Of a stretch of 64,000 nucleotides of DNA, positions 35,931 to 46,484 are shown one piece after another (within the stretch, counting starts at the first letter, position 1; every line of letters starts with the position of its first letter). The position numbers and the translations under genes are program-made. Source of the DNA: Angiostrongylus vasorum. Its lineage: Eukaryota > Nematoda > Chromadorea > Rhabditida > Metastrongylidae. A model generated the notes under the pieces. That model worked only from the letters and a program-made list of their open reading frames with translations. It made no database searches and was not told the DNA's origin. The DNA is taken from NCBI GenBank assembly GCA_018806985.1, contig JADANN010000123.1, positions 248,001 to 312,000 of the forward strand. The letters run 5' to 3'.

Positions 35931-37490
35931 TCTCTCTGTCTCTGTCTCTCTAACTGCTTTCCATTGTGCTGTGTGTGGTTTTATATGCCTTCTTCGATGC
36001 CTCCTTCAGCCCGTATGAATCTCTCCCTATCCATTAGAGTTACCCGAAGGGCGCGGCCCTGACATGCACACATAGGACAGTAACGACGCGTGCTTCATAA
36101 AACTGTCAGTAAGTAGTGTGCCTAAGACACCGGACATAAATTTGATTTCATGAGTTTCCTTATCAAGCTTTTTCCGTCTTTGGAAAGGCTTCCTTAGATC
36201 ACTTACAACTTACGTAATAAAATGAGAAGGGGAGGTGATGTTAGAGACATAGTCTGCTATTACCTACAATAGTTTAGAACAAAAAAAGGCTGAAAATCCG
36301 TACGAAATGGTCACTAAGCAGAAGTCGACAACTGTGTTTGGCTAAAAACTAGCTAACCATCGACATTCTCTGTGCAAGGAGGTAGTTAACGCATCGATAT
36401 TTTTAGCCCATTTTACATGACTTGTCTTCATTTCGACTATGCGAATCCCAACACTTGCATACGATTCGTTTCCTCGGGTACATCATCCGCGAACGTCTTC
36501 GAACCTTCGCGCATAGGTTCGACTGCTGCTAGAGGATTTTCGTCTCTATGAACGTTGTTGAATGCTGGGAAAGTCGATTCTCCCTGAAGTCATAAGATAG
36601 CTGAGCTATAGTGCTTCCACTTGGATTGGAGATGGTGGACTGCTCCGAGATGCTGTTTGCTTGATGAGAAAACACGAGATTGTTATTACAGCATGCATTC
36701 ATTCACAACGGTTCTGGAGGAATGGAAAGCTTGACGAACTCGAGGTGTGGAATCCAACCAATTATCAACCGAGTGTGTACGTACTGCGGAGCATCAGCGG
36801 TGTGCTACAGGTGCCGCTAATAAATAATAAGATGAAACGGCGTCGACCAGTGCGAGACCAATGGAGTCTTCAAAGCCTGTAGTTTAACACTAACTAACTT
36901 AAGCAGAAGAGATAAAAGCGGCTTATTCGAAAACTGGAAAGATACATAGGATGAAATCACACCTTTGACGCAGCAATCATCGACATCCTGAGCGACTGAT
37001 ATGATAAACTTCATATGGGAAGCTACAGACTGAACTGTATGACAGGTTATTTGTTTCCATCATAGAGGCTAGAAATACTTTGATAATTCACAGTTCCAGA
37101 ACGTTTCCCGTTCATGATAGAAGTAATAATCTGTTAATGGAAAATAGCATGATGAGATTGGCCACATATTATTCAATCAACGCTCTTGCGTAAGAGATCT
37201 ACATGGGAGTTTTACATGGGAGTTCTACATGGGATTTGATCATATCCTCCTTCGTGTAAGATTGTTCATTTCGTAGGCAGGAAAGAAAATCCTCAAATTC
37301 ATGAAACAAGGCCTTGAAATATCGAAGGTAGCAAAGGTACAATAGCACCATCAAGGCAGCGAATCAACAATACCATTTTTTTCCAATAGTTCATCCAATA
37401 TCCTAACTGTAGCACTAGGAAAACAGAAATTCACAAATCACGATGAGAGGCCTGTCTCTAGAAGGTTCCGAACAGCAAGTTACTGCAACA
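35930..37490. other. Intergenic, nothing recognised
   Basis: Only a three-unit ACATGGGAGTTYT tandem repeat at about 37200-37237. No gene supported. Confidence 0.5.
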
Positions 37491-37494
37491 AATG

Positions 37495-37565
37495 GAATCG
37501 GATGCATCCTGTATAGCTCAGTGATAGATGAACGCCGAGAACTTTACCTTTTATCCTTCAAGACC
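37495..37565 (+). mobile_element. SINE family A, 3' end only
   Basis: GAATCGGATGCATCCTGTAT, then CTCAGTGATAGATGAACGCC and AACTTTACCTTTTATCC: the last 70 bases of the family, 5' truncated. Confidence 0.55.
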
Positions 37566-37724
37566 AAGATGGCATCTTTCTGACATGCGATGGAAAGATT
37601 ATCCCAACTAGAAGGGCAATGAACAGAAATACTGCTTGTATTTTGACCACTCTGACAATGGCGTCCACGTTCTTCCTTGCCAACCCGAGTAGAATGGACT
37701 TATTACAACAGCGATTCTTTTTGT

Positions 37725-38205
37725 TGACTTTTTTATTTACTGCCTTTTACTAGCTTACATGGCAGGGTATTATTTGTGAAACAACCACAATGATGCTCAG
37801 ATATAACTTTAATGATGCTGAGATATTTTTTAGCGGCAGGGTATGTATTGCGAAATATTATAATATTGAAATATTATATTTCGCAATACATATCCTACCG
37901 CTAAAAAGAGCAGGCAGTAAATAATAAGTCAAAATTGTGATGCTCAGATATTTGCAAAACCCCGGACCACAGGTGTCTGCGGTGGTGAACGAACGTGCAG
38001 TTGACCTTCCAGGGGAGTGACGCGCCCACCACCACACCATGCGGGATAGAACTGGGCGAGAGACAGGCGAAGCGAAGAACCCGCATGGTGTGGTGGTGAG
38101 TGCGTAACGCCCCGGCAAGGACAATAACGCGTTCTTTCCCCACCGCAGACACCTGTGGTCCGGAGTTTTGCAAACGTTTCAGCATCATAGTAATTCTTCT
38201 TTTTT
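37725..38205. mobile_element. SINE family B cluster: inverted pair plus palindrome
   Basis: Two nested inverted structures. Positions 37725-37907 contain reverse-strand tails and a nearly perfect palindrome (37826-37907). Positions 37905-38045 (-) and 38065-38205 (+) are two tRNA-like heads facing each other with almost no spacer; the + copy reads GAACCCGCATGGTGTGGTGG. Both copies end in the TTTGCAAA body segment. Confidence 0.8.
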
Positions 38206-38539
38206 TCATAATTTTAAACTTGATTTCTTATCGATGAGGAATCTTACAAAAGGCAATCAAGAGACGATTCAAGTGCAAGAACCAAGAACGTAGTATTAGC
38301 GTCAGACGCTGCGTGTTAAAGTGCAAAATATACAGTCAATGGAAAAAAATAAATGTGCTGGTGAACAAAAAAAAGATGCCTAGGCGAGATCAGAGATCGA
38401 TGTGTTCACGGAAGCCTTGAAATAATCAGGACAACACTACTAAGCGGGCAACGATCCTCTATGATGTATACGTAAAGTGCAGTCTTTTAAGAAAGATATC
38501 ATCTAGTTGATGTTACTGAACACTATTTTGGGAAAATTC

Positions 38540-38735
38540 CAAATCGTGACAGCACGGCTTTGAGGAAGGCGAAATCGCCGAAACGTCAGCTATCGACCAA
38601 CAGCACCAAGAACAACGACAACGACAACTTATTCCAACCTCGACTCAGCTCAACAATACCGGTTCATAAGAACATGTAAATAAACGTATCAACTATTTAC
38701 GCCGAGGTCTATAGAGAGTCGGTCTTTTGAGTTAT
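38540..38735 (+). mobile_element. PLE-associated terminal repeat (T3)
   Basis: Hairpin TTGAGGAAGGCGAAATCGCC with GAAACGTCAGC at 38558-38590, then CTCAGCTCAACAATACC and, at 38700-38733, CGCCGAGGTCTATAGAGAGT and CGGTC. The order of boxes is as in T1. Confidence 0.75.
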
Positions 38736-38736
38736 T

Positions 38737-38870
38737 TTGGAAAACCTCATGCGAATGATGAAATCGGATAACATTGGAGAGAAATTCGAGTTGGCTACAC
38801 GAATCCCCGTTGGTTCTGATGGCATAGTTTTCAATATACCAGTAGATAAGGCATTTTTTTACACTTTTTT
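38737..38870 (+). other. Short coding-like stretch, unassigned
   Basis: Open frame beginning ENLMRMMKSDNIGEKFELAT. The composition is protein-like but there is no family match and no clear splice borders. It may be a mobile-element ORF scrap. Confidence 0.2.
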
Positions 38871-39536
38871 TTGTGTCGATTCTCCCTGGAGTCCTGAGAT
38901 AGCAGGGTTAGGGCATCTTCACTTGAAATTCAAAGATTGGAGTGAAGTTTTCGAAGACAAGTCTTTTACGATCTTCTTGACCCCGGAGCAATTATAGGCC
39001 TCATAAGCCGGCAAGACACTTGCTAGGTAAAACGATAGTAGACTTAAAAAAATTCGTTCCGGCGTTGAGTGTCACGAAGGCGATATTACAGTAGATGCCA
39101 TCTAGTGGCCAACAAAAAGTCACCTAGTGATTCCTGCGAGACACCATTACTGGAAATCGGCCGATCCTATGGGTGGACCTCATAAGAACGATTTCGAGTG
39201 ATAAATATATTTTTTGAGTGCTACAAGCGAGAAGAGAGCACTACTCAATTGTGCACGCCATTAGCATGAGTACCGAAGTACTGGATCTTAGATCATTGGA
39301 AATAAATAGGATCGGATAGGTATTACATATGCGAGGGAGTAGTCGTCATGATCGGCGCATCATCTACCTTCATTCGTTATCAATCACTATTAAACTTTTC
39401 GGATAATGGGTGGTTTCTCACTTACTTTCAATCTTAATTGCTGTTTAGTTAGGCCTATTTAGGCTCAATCTTTGCTGAACTTTAGTATTCAGAGGGAAGA
39501 AAAAGCCAACTTCATTAGCAAAATAAATATTCATTG

Positions 39537-39628
39537 AAACGGAGTTTTGCAAATATCTCAGCAACATTGTGGTTATATTTCACATCGTATTCTGCCATGA
39601 AGAAGAATAGGCAGTAAATAAAAAATCG
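39537..39628 (+). mobile_element. SINE family B, 3' tail only
   Basis: GGAGTTTTGCAAATATCTCA through TTCTGCCATG to AGGCAGTAAATAAAAAATCG; 5' truncated, as expected for target-primed insertion. Confidence 0.75.
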
Positions 39629-39689
39629 ACTACGCTGTGATTTATCTTTAGCTTAAATGGGTTCAGCTTCTATTTGTGCTACCCAGACC

Positions 39690-41090
39690 CGGTTTTGGGT
39701 CTATTAGTTGTTCGGCGGTTTCTTTGGAAGGTCCGAATTCTGCTCATGTTCCTTCCATTCTTCTGACTAATTCCTCCGTCATCTTGTTCGAATGGTCACT
39801 GAGTGATGCTGTGCTGGTGTTCGTATAAATGACGGGTCTACTCTTTGGCGGACGAGTGTTAGTGGAAGCGCAATATTTCAGACGCTGTCAAACGCTTTCT
39901 TGCAGTCTATAAAGCTTGGGCCAATGGGCAGATGGAGTTACTACGGACATCTATGACCAGTTACAGGGTTTGGATATTATCCGTGCAGCCGAATCTTTGT
40001 CGGAATCCTGCTTGCTGAACTGCTTTTGTCTCATCCAGAGTCTCAAATATGCGCAAAAGGATAACCTTCGTGAACAGCTTGTAGAGTACACTCAACATGC
40101 ATATTGGACCATTTTTACGGAAATGCTTTCGGTCACGCTTCTAGGGGAGGAAGAGCGTGCGCGACGACCTCCGTTGGCCTGCTTTTTTTCTCTTCCTGAA
40201 TGTGAGATCGCATGCAGGTTGAGATAGGTACATGTAATTTGTGACCTCCAGCTCTAAGGAGGTAATATCATCGGATTTTCGAGCTATGCTTCTATTCATA
40301 CTTTCTTTCTCAACGTGAACGTAAGAGTATAGAATCTCGGGCCGCTTTTCATCAGCGGAGATTTCGGTGTCCGAGACGTGGGTTATACAACGGGAAAGAT
40401 TCGTATAGAAACCTTCTATTGCCAACTCGATGTCATGGCATTATGTATCGAGAGCCCTATTTTCGTCTGTTAGGGCGGATAGCAAATAGTCGCAAAGACC
40501 CCGTCGGTACCTCTTCAGAGCTAGAACGTTTTTTAGCTGCTTCCAATAACTTTTACTAGTTCTGCCGATATAAATCTTGCTGCAAAGATCTTTTGACGGC
40601 ATTTATTATCAGCAGTGTTGAACGTGTTGCAATAGAACCAAGCTTCATTTTCATCTTTTCGAGCAAATTCTCAATAGTAGTGGTGATGCGGTCTAAACTT
40701 GTCTGAGGAATTGAGGTGAGTCCCAACTAGGGCCTTGAGTTCTCCAGTAAGCAACGTATAGTCCTCGGTCGGGTTCTCCTTTACTTGTCAATCATATAAG
40801 GACAGGATTTTCTTAGGATTATCCTGGTCGTACACCACTTGCTTCCTTATTCTTGCACGATAACAAGAGCTTTTTGTCTGCATATGGCTGAATCGAATCT
40901 TCGCACGGAGAAGGGGGTGATCAGATTCAGTACAAAATCCACATACCACTGAGGTGTCAAAGAAGAACTTTTTTCTGTTAGCGAGAACACGGACGATCTC
41001 TGCACGAGTCGTGCCGTTAGGAGACTCCAATGTTAATCGTTGGTTCCGTGTCTTCCGGAAAATGATTTCCATGAAGGATACATGCTGAGG
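39690..41090 (-). mobile_element. RTE LINE fragment (R7), second subfamily
   Basis: Reverse strand: 40788-41072 gives the end of the endonuclease domain and linker (NQRLTLESPNGTTRAEIVRV, SDHPLLRAKIRFSH). Positions 40141-40425 give the pre-polymerase segment (IEGFYTNLSRC). Positions 39690-40130 give degraded reverse transcriptase. Multiple frameshifts; inactive. Confidence 0.85.
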
Positions 41091-41094
41091 AAAG

Positions 41095-41815
41095 AAGCTG
41101 TCTTACGAGACGGTTACCATTTTCATTTCGTTCTCCTATTGCTAATTTCCTATTCTATATTCATTTCTGTTGGTCGTTCCTAATCCGGCACCGAAGCCGC
41201 CAAATTTTGGCAAGGTCGACCATTAATTATCTTCTAAAATCAAGCTAATGGCTAATAACATCTCTAAGCTAGCGTAACTCCATGATCAACAGTTTACCAC
41301 TCAGTTTACCACTCACCACACCACTTTACTCTCGTCCATCTACTCATCCTATTTGTTGTCGTCATTTAGTGTTGTACTGTTCTTTGTTGTGTTCCCACTG
41401 GCTACGTTACTACCATTATTTTGTTCCTTAATAGCATAAATCAATCACTCAAACATGGTGCACTTCGATTGCTACATACCCATTCCGTACTATGCTTTCG
41501 TTTCTTCCCATCTCGACATAGCACTTCACCCTCCAGCGTACTATACACCTCCCTACTTGCACTCTGTGTAAGAACACGAATTTAAACCATTTCATTAGCT
41601 TTCCATAGTTTTCACTTCCAACAGATTGTGTTCCATTTGTAAACCAATTGGGTACACAGTTTCTAAGTTCAGTTCGGCTATCATTTTCTTCACGCTCTCT
41701 CAGAGCCCCCAGAGCCCTCAGAAAAGAAGAAACGAAAAACATGTAATAAAGTTTTGCAGAAAAATTTATCCATCTTATGAAACGACTAAGTTGGTTAAAA
41801 TCGCATCAGTTTTAA
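41095..41815. other. Intergenic, nothing recognised
   Basis: No supported gene. A short direct repeat CAGTTTACCACTCA lies near 41290-41320. Confidence 0.45.
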
Positions 41816-41821
41816 TAACCG

Positions 41822-42140
41822 AAAAATGTATTCTTTGTACTCTTGTTGAGCAAACACGAGGTGTTATTTTTATTCTTTATTCACGAACAAGCTGACGTTT
41901 CGGCGGATTTCGCCTTCCTCAGAGCCGCTTTCTATGAGGCTTCCACTGAGTATGTCGCGTGGAGACCAACCCCACAGAGTTCACATGGAAGCGTAATGTG
42001 CCAAGTGGAAGACTGTGGAAGACTCATAGAAAGCGGCTCTGAGGAAGGCGAAATCCGCCGAAACGTCAGCTTGTTCGTGAATAAAGAATAAAAAATAACA
42101 CCTCGTGTTTGCTCAACAAGAGTACAAAGAATACATTTAT
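41822..42140. mobile_element. Foldback of PLE-associated terminal repeats (T4/T5)
   Basis: Two arms of about 110 bp that are near-perfect reverse complements, separated by about 80 bp. Left arm: TTCTTTGTACTCTTGTTGAG (41831) through the hairpin complement (41891-41925) to CCGCTTTCTATGAG. Right arm: CTCATAGAAAGCGGCTCTGA (42023) through the hairpin (42039-42070) to the CTCAACAAGAGTACAAAGAA end. The high arm identity implies a recent origin or gene conversion. Confidence 0.9.
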
Positions 42141-42204
42141 CCATCTTAGTTTTCCTAGCCACGAAATGGTACTAAACCACTGTAGTATTTTAATGTTTTT
42201 CCTT

Positions 42205-42400
42205 TTTTATTTTCTGCCTATTACAATTTCTACGGCAGGGTATTAAGCGAAATACAACCACAACGTTGCTGACATATTTGCAAAACTCCGGACCGCAGGT
42301 GTCCCCGGTGGGGAACGAACGCGCTATTGCCCTTTCCAGGGGGCTAACGCGTTCACCACCACACCATGCCGGTCCTTCGTTTCTCCTGTCTCTCAGCTAG
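42205..42400 (-). mobile_element. SINE family B, left member of inverted pair
   Basis: Reverse copy: tail complement TTTTTTATTTTCTGCCTATT, CGGCAGGGTATTAAGCG, then the head complement CTAACGCGTTCACCACC ACACCATGCCGG. Faces the copy at 42.45 kb. Confidence 0.85.
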
Positions 42401-42439
42401 TTCTATCGATCAGTGCCATCAGCAATCACCCAATCATCA

Positions 42440-42570
42440 ATCCCGTTGACGGGAACTGAGAGACGGACGAAACGAAGGACCCGCATGGTGTAGTGGTGAA
42501 ATCGTTAGCCCCCGGAAAGGGTAATAGCGCGTTCGTTCTCCACCGCAGACACCTACTGTAGTATTTTCCA
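42440..42570 (+). mobile_element. SINE family B, right member of inverted pair
   Basis: Linker GAACTGAGAGACGGACGAAA, then the head GGACCCGCATGGTGTAGTGG, TTAGCCCCCGGAAAGGGTAA and CCACCGCAGACACC. It breaks off after the head. Confidence 0.8.
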
Positions 42571-43665
42571 AAAAGCTCAAATACTTTTTGTTTTATGACT
42601 TTGCTGATTTTCAACACAAAAGTGACAACATACACTGCTTCGATGCATGCAGGAGAGCGGAGAAAGGGCATGCGCATTGGTTTCACTGCACATCTTTCCC
42701 TCTGTTCATTTTGCGGCAGTGATCTTAATTGCTGTATTTCTTGGACTAAATCCACATCTTATCCAACATAACTGTTATATCACGAGTCTTCCATGAAAAG
42801 GTGCTCTCTACGCTCGATACTTTGCAGAAGTCCCTTCCGGACGAGTTTACTCCTTGGGACGGCGGGAAAAAACAGACTTTGAATCTGCTATGGTAGCACA
42901 ATGAAGTTCGATCCTTAGAGGTACTAACCATTTTCCTCGAGAAGTTAGGAAATCGCTGAGAAGAGTTGTATGGGTGTGTTTATAGTATGCACATGAACTG
43001 TACGTCATAAGGCACATATTGCATTGTTAGCACTAAATGGCCTAAGAACGAAACGCTTGGTTGCCCAGATGTTCAGATGTTGTAGCTGAGCCTTCGAAAT
43101 GGCCGTGCCACAGTGTAAGGCATACAGAAACTAATTTTTTGTCTTATTCCTTGGCAAAATTAGGAAGAGAGTTGCTCCGGTTTGATAGAAGTACGGTTGA
43201 AAACACTTCTCAGCGATGGCTTTGATTCATTTGATGAGATGCCCAGTTTTTGAGCTTAGGCTTAGTCTGTTAGTTCTCTTGATTTAGTCTACCACTGAAA
43301 ACCTTCAGAGTGGACTTCCTGCTGCCAAATTTTCGTGCTTTTCTCTCCAATATTTACTTTGCTAGTCATCTCAGTGATTTGATTGGTTGATTTCATTGGC
43401 TGTGTGCTCAGCAATGCCTCACGTAGATGAAAGCCCTTCAACACGACAATTCTCGAAGGTTCTTCACAAATCATCTTGATCATTCGTCACATTTCTTGCA
43501 CAGCCATGCATCAACGACGGTTTAGCTCTTAGACATTTTCTACCCTAGACTTCGTCTCTAAACAATCGAAGTTTGCCTTCTATTTTTCTCGCCTTTACTA
43601 GACATGGGTGGACCGTGTTACAGCAATAGTAGGGAACTCCACTGAGCCCATCATATTGAGGTGAT
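42570..43665. other. Intergenic, nothing recognised
   Basis: About 1.1 kb without supported features. Confidence 0.45.
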
Positions 43666-43670
43666 AAAAA

Positions 43671-43952
43671 GAATAAATCTCTCGGCGTTCATCAATCCTT
43701 GAGGGATGCGCCATGCATTCGACTTCATTAAGCATCGTTTAGAGGCGATTGAATGCATATCTGGCCTTTACAATGACTCGCGGTAGCCTGCCGATCTATC
43801 GCGCCAGCGCTACTATCCTCCCAGACAACTATGGTACCAGTCTGCCGACTTCGGAGGGATGAAAAGCTTGGTGGGCCTTGGGGGGTGCGAGGATCGACCT
43901 CATGTGTATTGCAGGGCGCCTTTGACCACTGCACTACCAGCGCGTCTACGTT
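43671..43952 (-). mobile_element. tRNA-derived SINE, family A
   Basis: Reverse copy: 3' end complement AATAAATCTCTCGGCGTTCA, then GCGCCATGCATTCGACTTCA and CAATGACTCGCGGTAG, with the head complement GACCACTGCACTACCAGCGC. Full length. Confidence 0.85.
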
Positions 43953-43954
43953 GT

Positions 43955-45510
43955 GGTGATATTAGTTGTAAATTGTCTCCCTTTGGACCTTCGTGTCACC
44001 GAGATTGAGAAAAAGCACTAAATTAAAGCTCAAATAGTCAAGTCGGAAGCCACTGTTGCATGCTTAGTTGGAGATTCAAAATATGTCCTACTGTAGCAAT
44101 TCGAGTTAGGAACCATTAATAATGATGACCGGACCTTTAAACTAGCCGAGAGGTGATCTAAGCGCGCGAATGTCCAGTAAGGCCAGTTTTTAAAAAGCAT
44201 GAAAGGTTTGCTAGAATAAAACGAACGTTCTTTATCATTTTTTCTTTTTTTCGCGTCTGTTCAGCATTTCTTGTTCCCGTACTTTTATGCGTTTAGTGAC
44301 TTAAGAGTGAAACTTGCCAGAAATCATCTGGAGTGAAGGAACCGAGAAGAAAATTCCACTGGAGGGATTTCGAGAGGTCGACGATTTACCTTTCGAATTC
44401 ATTAGAAACTTGAGTAGATCTGTATACTGCTACTACTACTGCCTAAAACACCACTGAGCTTCCTGGCAATGTGTCTAGTGTCTTGATCCAGTTATTCTTT
44501 TGTAGAGTTAATGAAGCCACTCTTCCATTTCACGTTAGTTTTTCTGTGCTCATCCTAATCAGTAGTACTTGGTTCCTTCCATCACTCTATTCAGTGGTTT
44601 CGATCAGCTCTGTTTGAGGGAAATTACTTCGTATAACTTGTTAAGATATATGTAATTACGTGGTCTACATGTTAAGGGCCATATTTCCAGCAAAATTCGA
44701 AATGTTGGCTGCTCTGGGCAGAAGTGGACCTTCATTTGGATGTGCGGTAGGGCCATCTGTAGCCGTTCTTCTGTAGAACAACTACCTGTTCATTGTCGTA
44801 ATAAATTTTCTTGAAGCGTCTTGTAAATGTAATGAGATAAACGGTTACTGGCCGTTAGTTTGCTACTTGTTATTTTTTCTTTGTAAACTGTGTAGGTCGT
44901 AATTATCTGGGAGAGTGAAAACACTGGGCTGGTAGATCGATAGGCCCGCAAGCCTTTCTATGGCACTAAAAGGCATTCACTTACCTTTACGATTTTAGTG
45001 GGCTCGAATACACGACGTATTCTTAAGGGGTCGATCAAAGTCGAGCTCTTTGTCCTCTATCCTTATTTACATTTTGTACGGGGCGGAGGCAAGGTGTGGC
45101 CGATTACGCTTAAATTCGCATCATGGCAGGGTTTCTGGAGTTTTCAACGATGGATGGTAATTTTTACGATAACTAGGTGACTTTAGAGGTTTTTTCTAGG
45201 GGTGGTCAGAATTACAGAGGATATCTTGCTTCTATCTCTCTGGATGTATGCATTATATGTGTGCTACTGTTTACTATATGTTACTATGGCCCGCTATCCA
45301 ACCACATTACTGCCAGCATCTGGAAGTGTTGTGAAGCCTATGTCGTGTATGAATTGTCTTGATACCATCCTATTACAGACGAAGTAATGTCTGATGCAGT
45401 GAACAGAGAATAGGATTTGCTAAGTGAAAGCTTCCCTAAGCCCGAAGTTCCATTCCATTTCGTTTCGAACACCGCTTTTCCAGTATAGTTTTTCAGGTTA
45501 GTCTCAGTGT
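43955..45510. other. Intergenic, nearly empty
   Basis: Only a partial family A SINE at about 44915-44990 (GTAGATCGATAGGCCCGCAA). No gene recognised. Confidence 0.45.
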
Positions 45511-45516
45511 TCCGAT

Positions 45517-45557
45517 ACATATAAATGTGTATGTACACATATGTGTACACATGTGTG

Positions 45558-45590
<33 letters not shown>

Positions 45591-45630
45591 GCATATATAT
45601 ATGTATACATGTACACATATACATATGTTT
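45517..45630 (+). repeat. ACATATGT/(TA)n microsatellite
   Basis: Alternating ATGTACACAT and TA repeats with strong local inverted symmetry. It lies directly before a PLE-type box at 45640. Confidence 0.9.
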
Positions 45631-45637
45631 ACATACT

Positions 45638-45835
45638 CAAAAGGATCGACTTTCTAAAAATCTCGGCGTAACAATCGATGTTTGTAGAAATGTACCTACA
45701 CACTGCCCTCGTTTATCTGACGCGAGGTTGCTATAGATCCTATTGTTGTTGTTCTCGTTGATGAATGACTGACATTTCGGCGACTTCGTCTTCCTCTCAC
45801 TTGGTCGTACCTTATGTAGCAGTACCCCACAATGC
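45638..45835 (-). mobile_element. PLE-associated terminal repeat (T6)
   Basis: AGGATCGACTTTCTAAAAAT, a GCGAGGTTGCTATAG box (45723), then the degraded hairpin GACATTTCGGCGACTTCGTC at 45769-45800. The order is the same as in T2. Flanked on both sides by microsatellites. Confidence 0.65.
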
Positions 45836-45900
45836 AATGTATATACATATATGTATATACATATATATATATATATATACATATATACGTATATGTGCAT
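45836..45900 (+). repeat. (TA)n/ACATATAT microsatellite
   Basis: About 60 bp of alternating TA and ACATATAT units next to T6. Confidence 0.9.
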
Positions 45901-46484
45901 TCTAGTTGGCTTACTGTTTACAATTTCCTTTGTTCTTTTACCAGAGCGCCGCCCCTTGACTTACTGTTAGTCTCGCCATCGTTTGTTTGACTCCTCAGTC
46001 ATAGACCGTATTTCATTACTCTTATTTTAGTGGCGTATTAAAAAAGGCAAGGGAAGATTCAGTAAGGTGGTATCGTTTTATGGTTTTTTGTTCCCTTGTT
46101 GTAATTTTGAAGAGAGCGGGCCTAAACTGCATGTACGACTCCAGTATGCGAACATATTCACACAGCTTATGCTTAGATTGTTTGCGGAGAAAAAAAGGAG
46201 ATCAAGTCTTGTTCATTAATTTGCAGTAATTTCTGAAAGTTGATGCTAAGAGGGGGTGCAACTGTTCTTCAGCCACAATAAATTGTGTGGCGGTCTTTGG
46301 ATAGTTCATGGCCATAATTTCGGTACTGCGGTCAGAATCTTGTTGTATTTCATGTTCGTGGTAGTTTAATCATCTCCACGTAGAGTTCTGTCTTCATGTT
46401 TCGTCGAATTAGGTCAAATTAGGGTCTGTTAATGTCGAATAATTCAGATATCAGCTGTTTCAACTTCGTGCGTAGTGTGCAGCT
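45901..46484 (+). promoter_or_regulatory. Upstream region of RdRP gene B
   Basis: The 580 bp before the proposed start at 46485. No TATA box or other motif stands out. GTGCAG two bases before the ATG (46477-46482) could be a cis or trans (spliced-leader) acceptor; this is inference. Confidence 0.3.

Noticed and set aside
42466..42545. tRNA gene in the SINE B head
   Set aside because: Repeated in many copies with the same non-tRNA extensions on both sides; no proper acceptor stem.
45517..45900. Small proteins rich in tyrosine, isoleucine and histidine
   Set aside because: Translations of TA/ACAT microsatellites.
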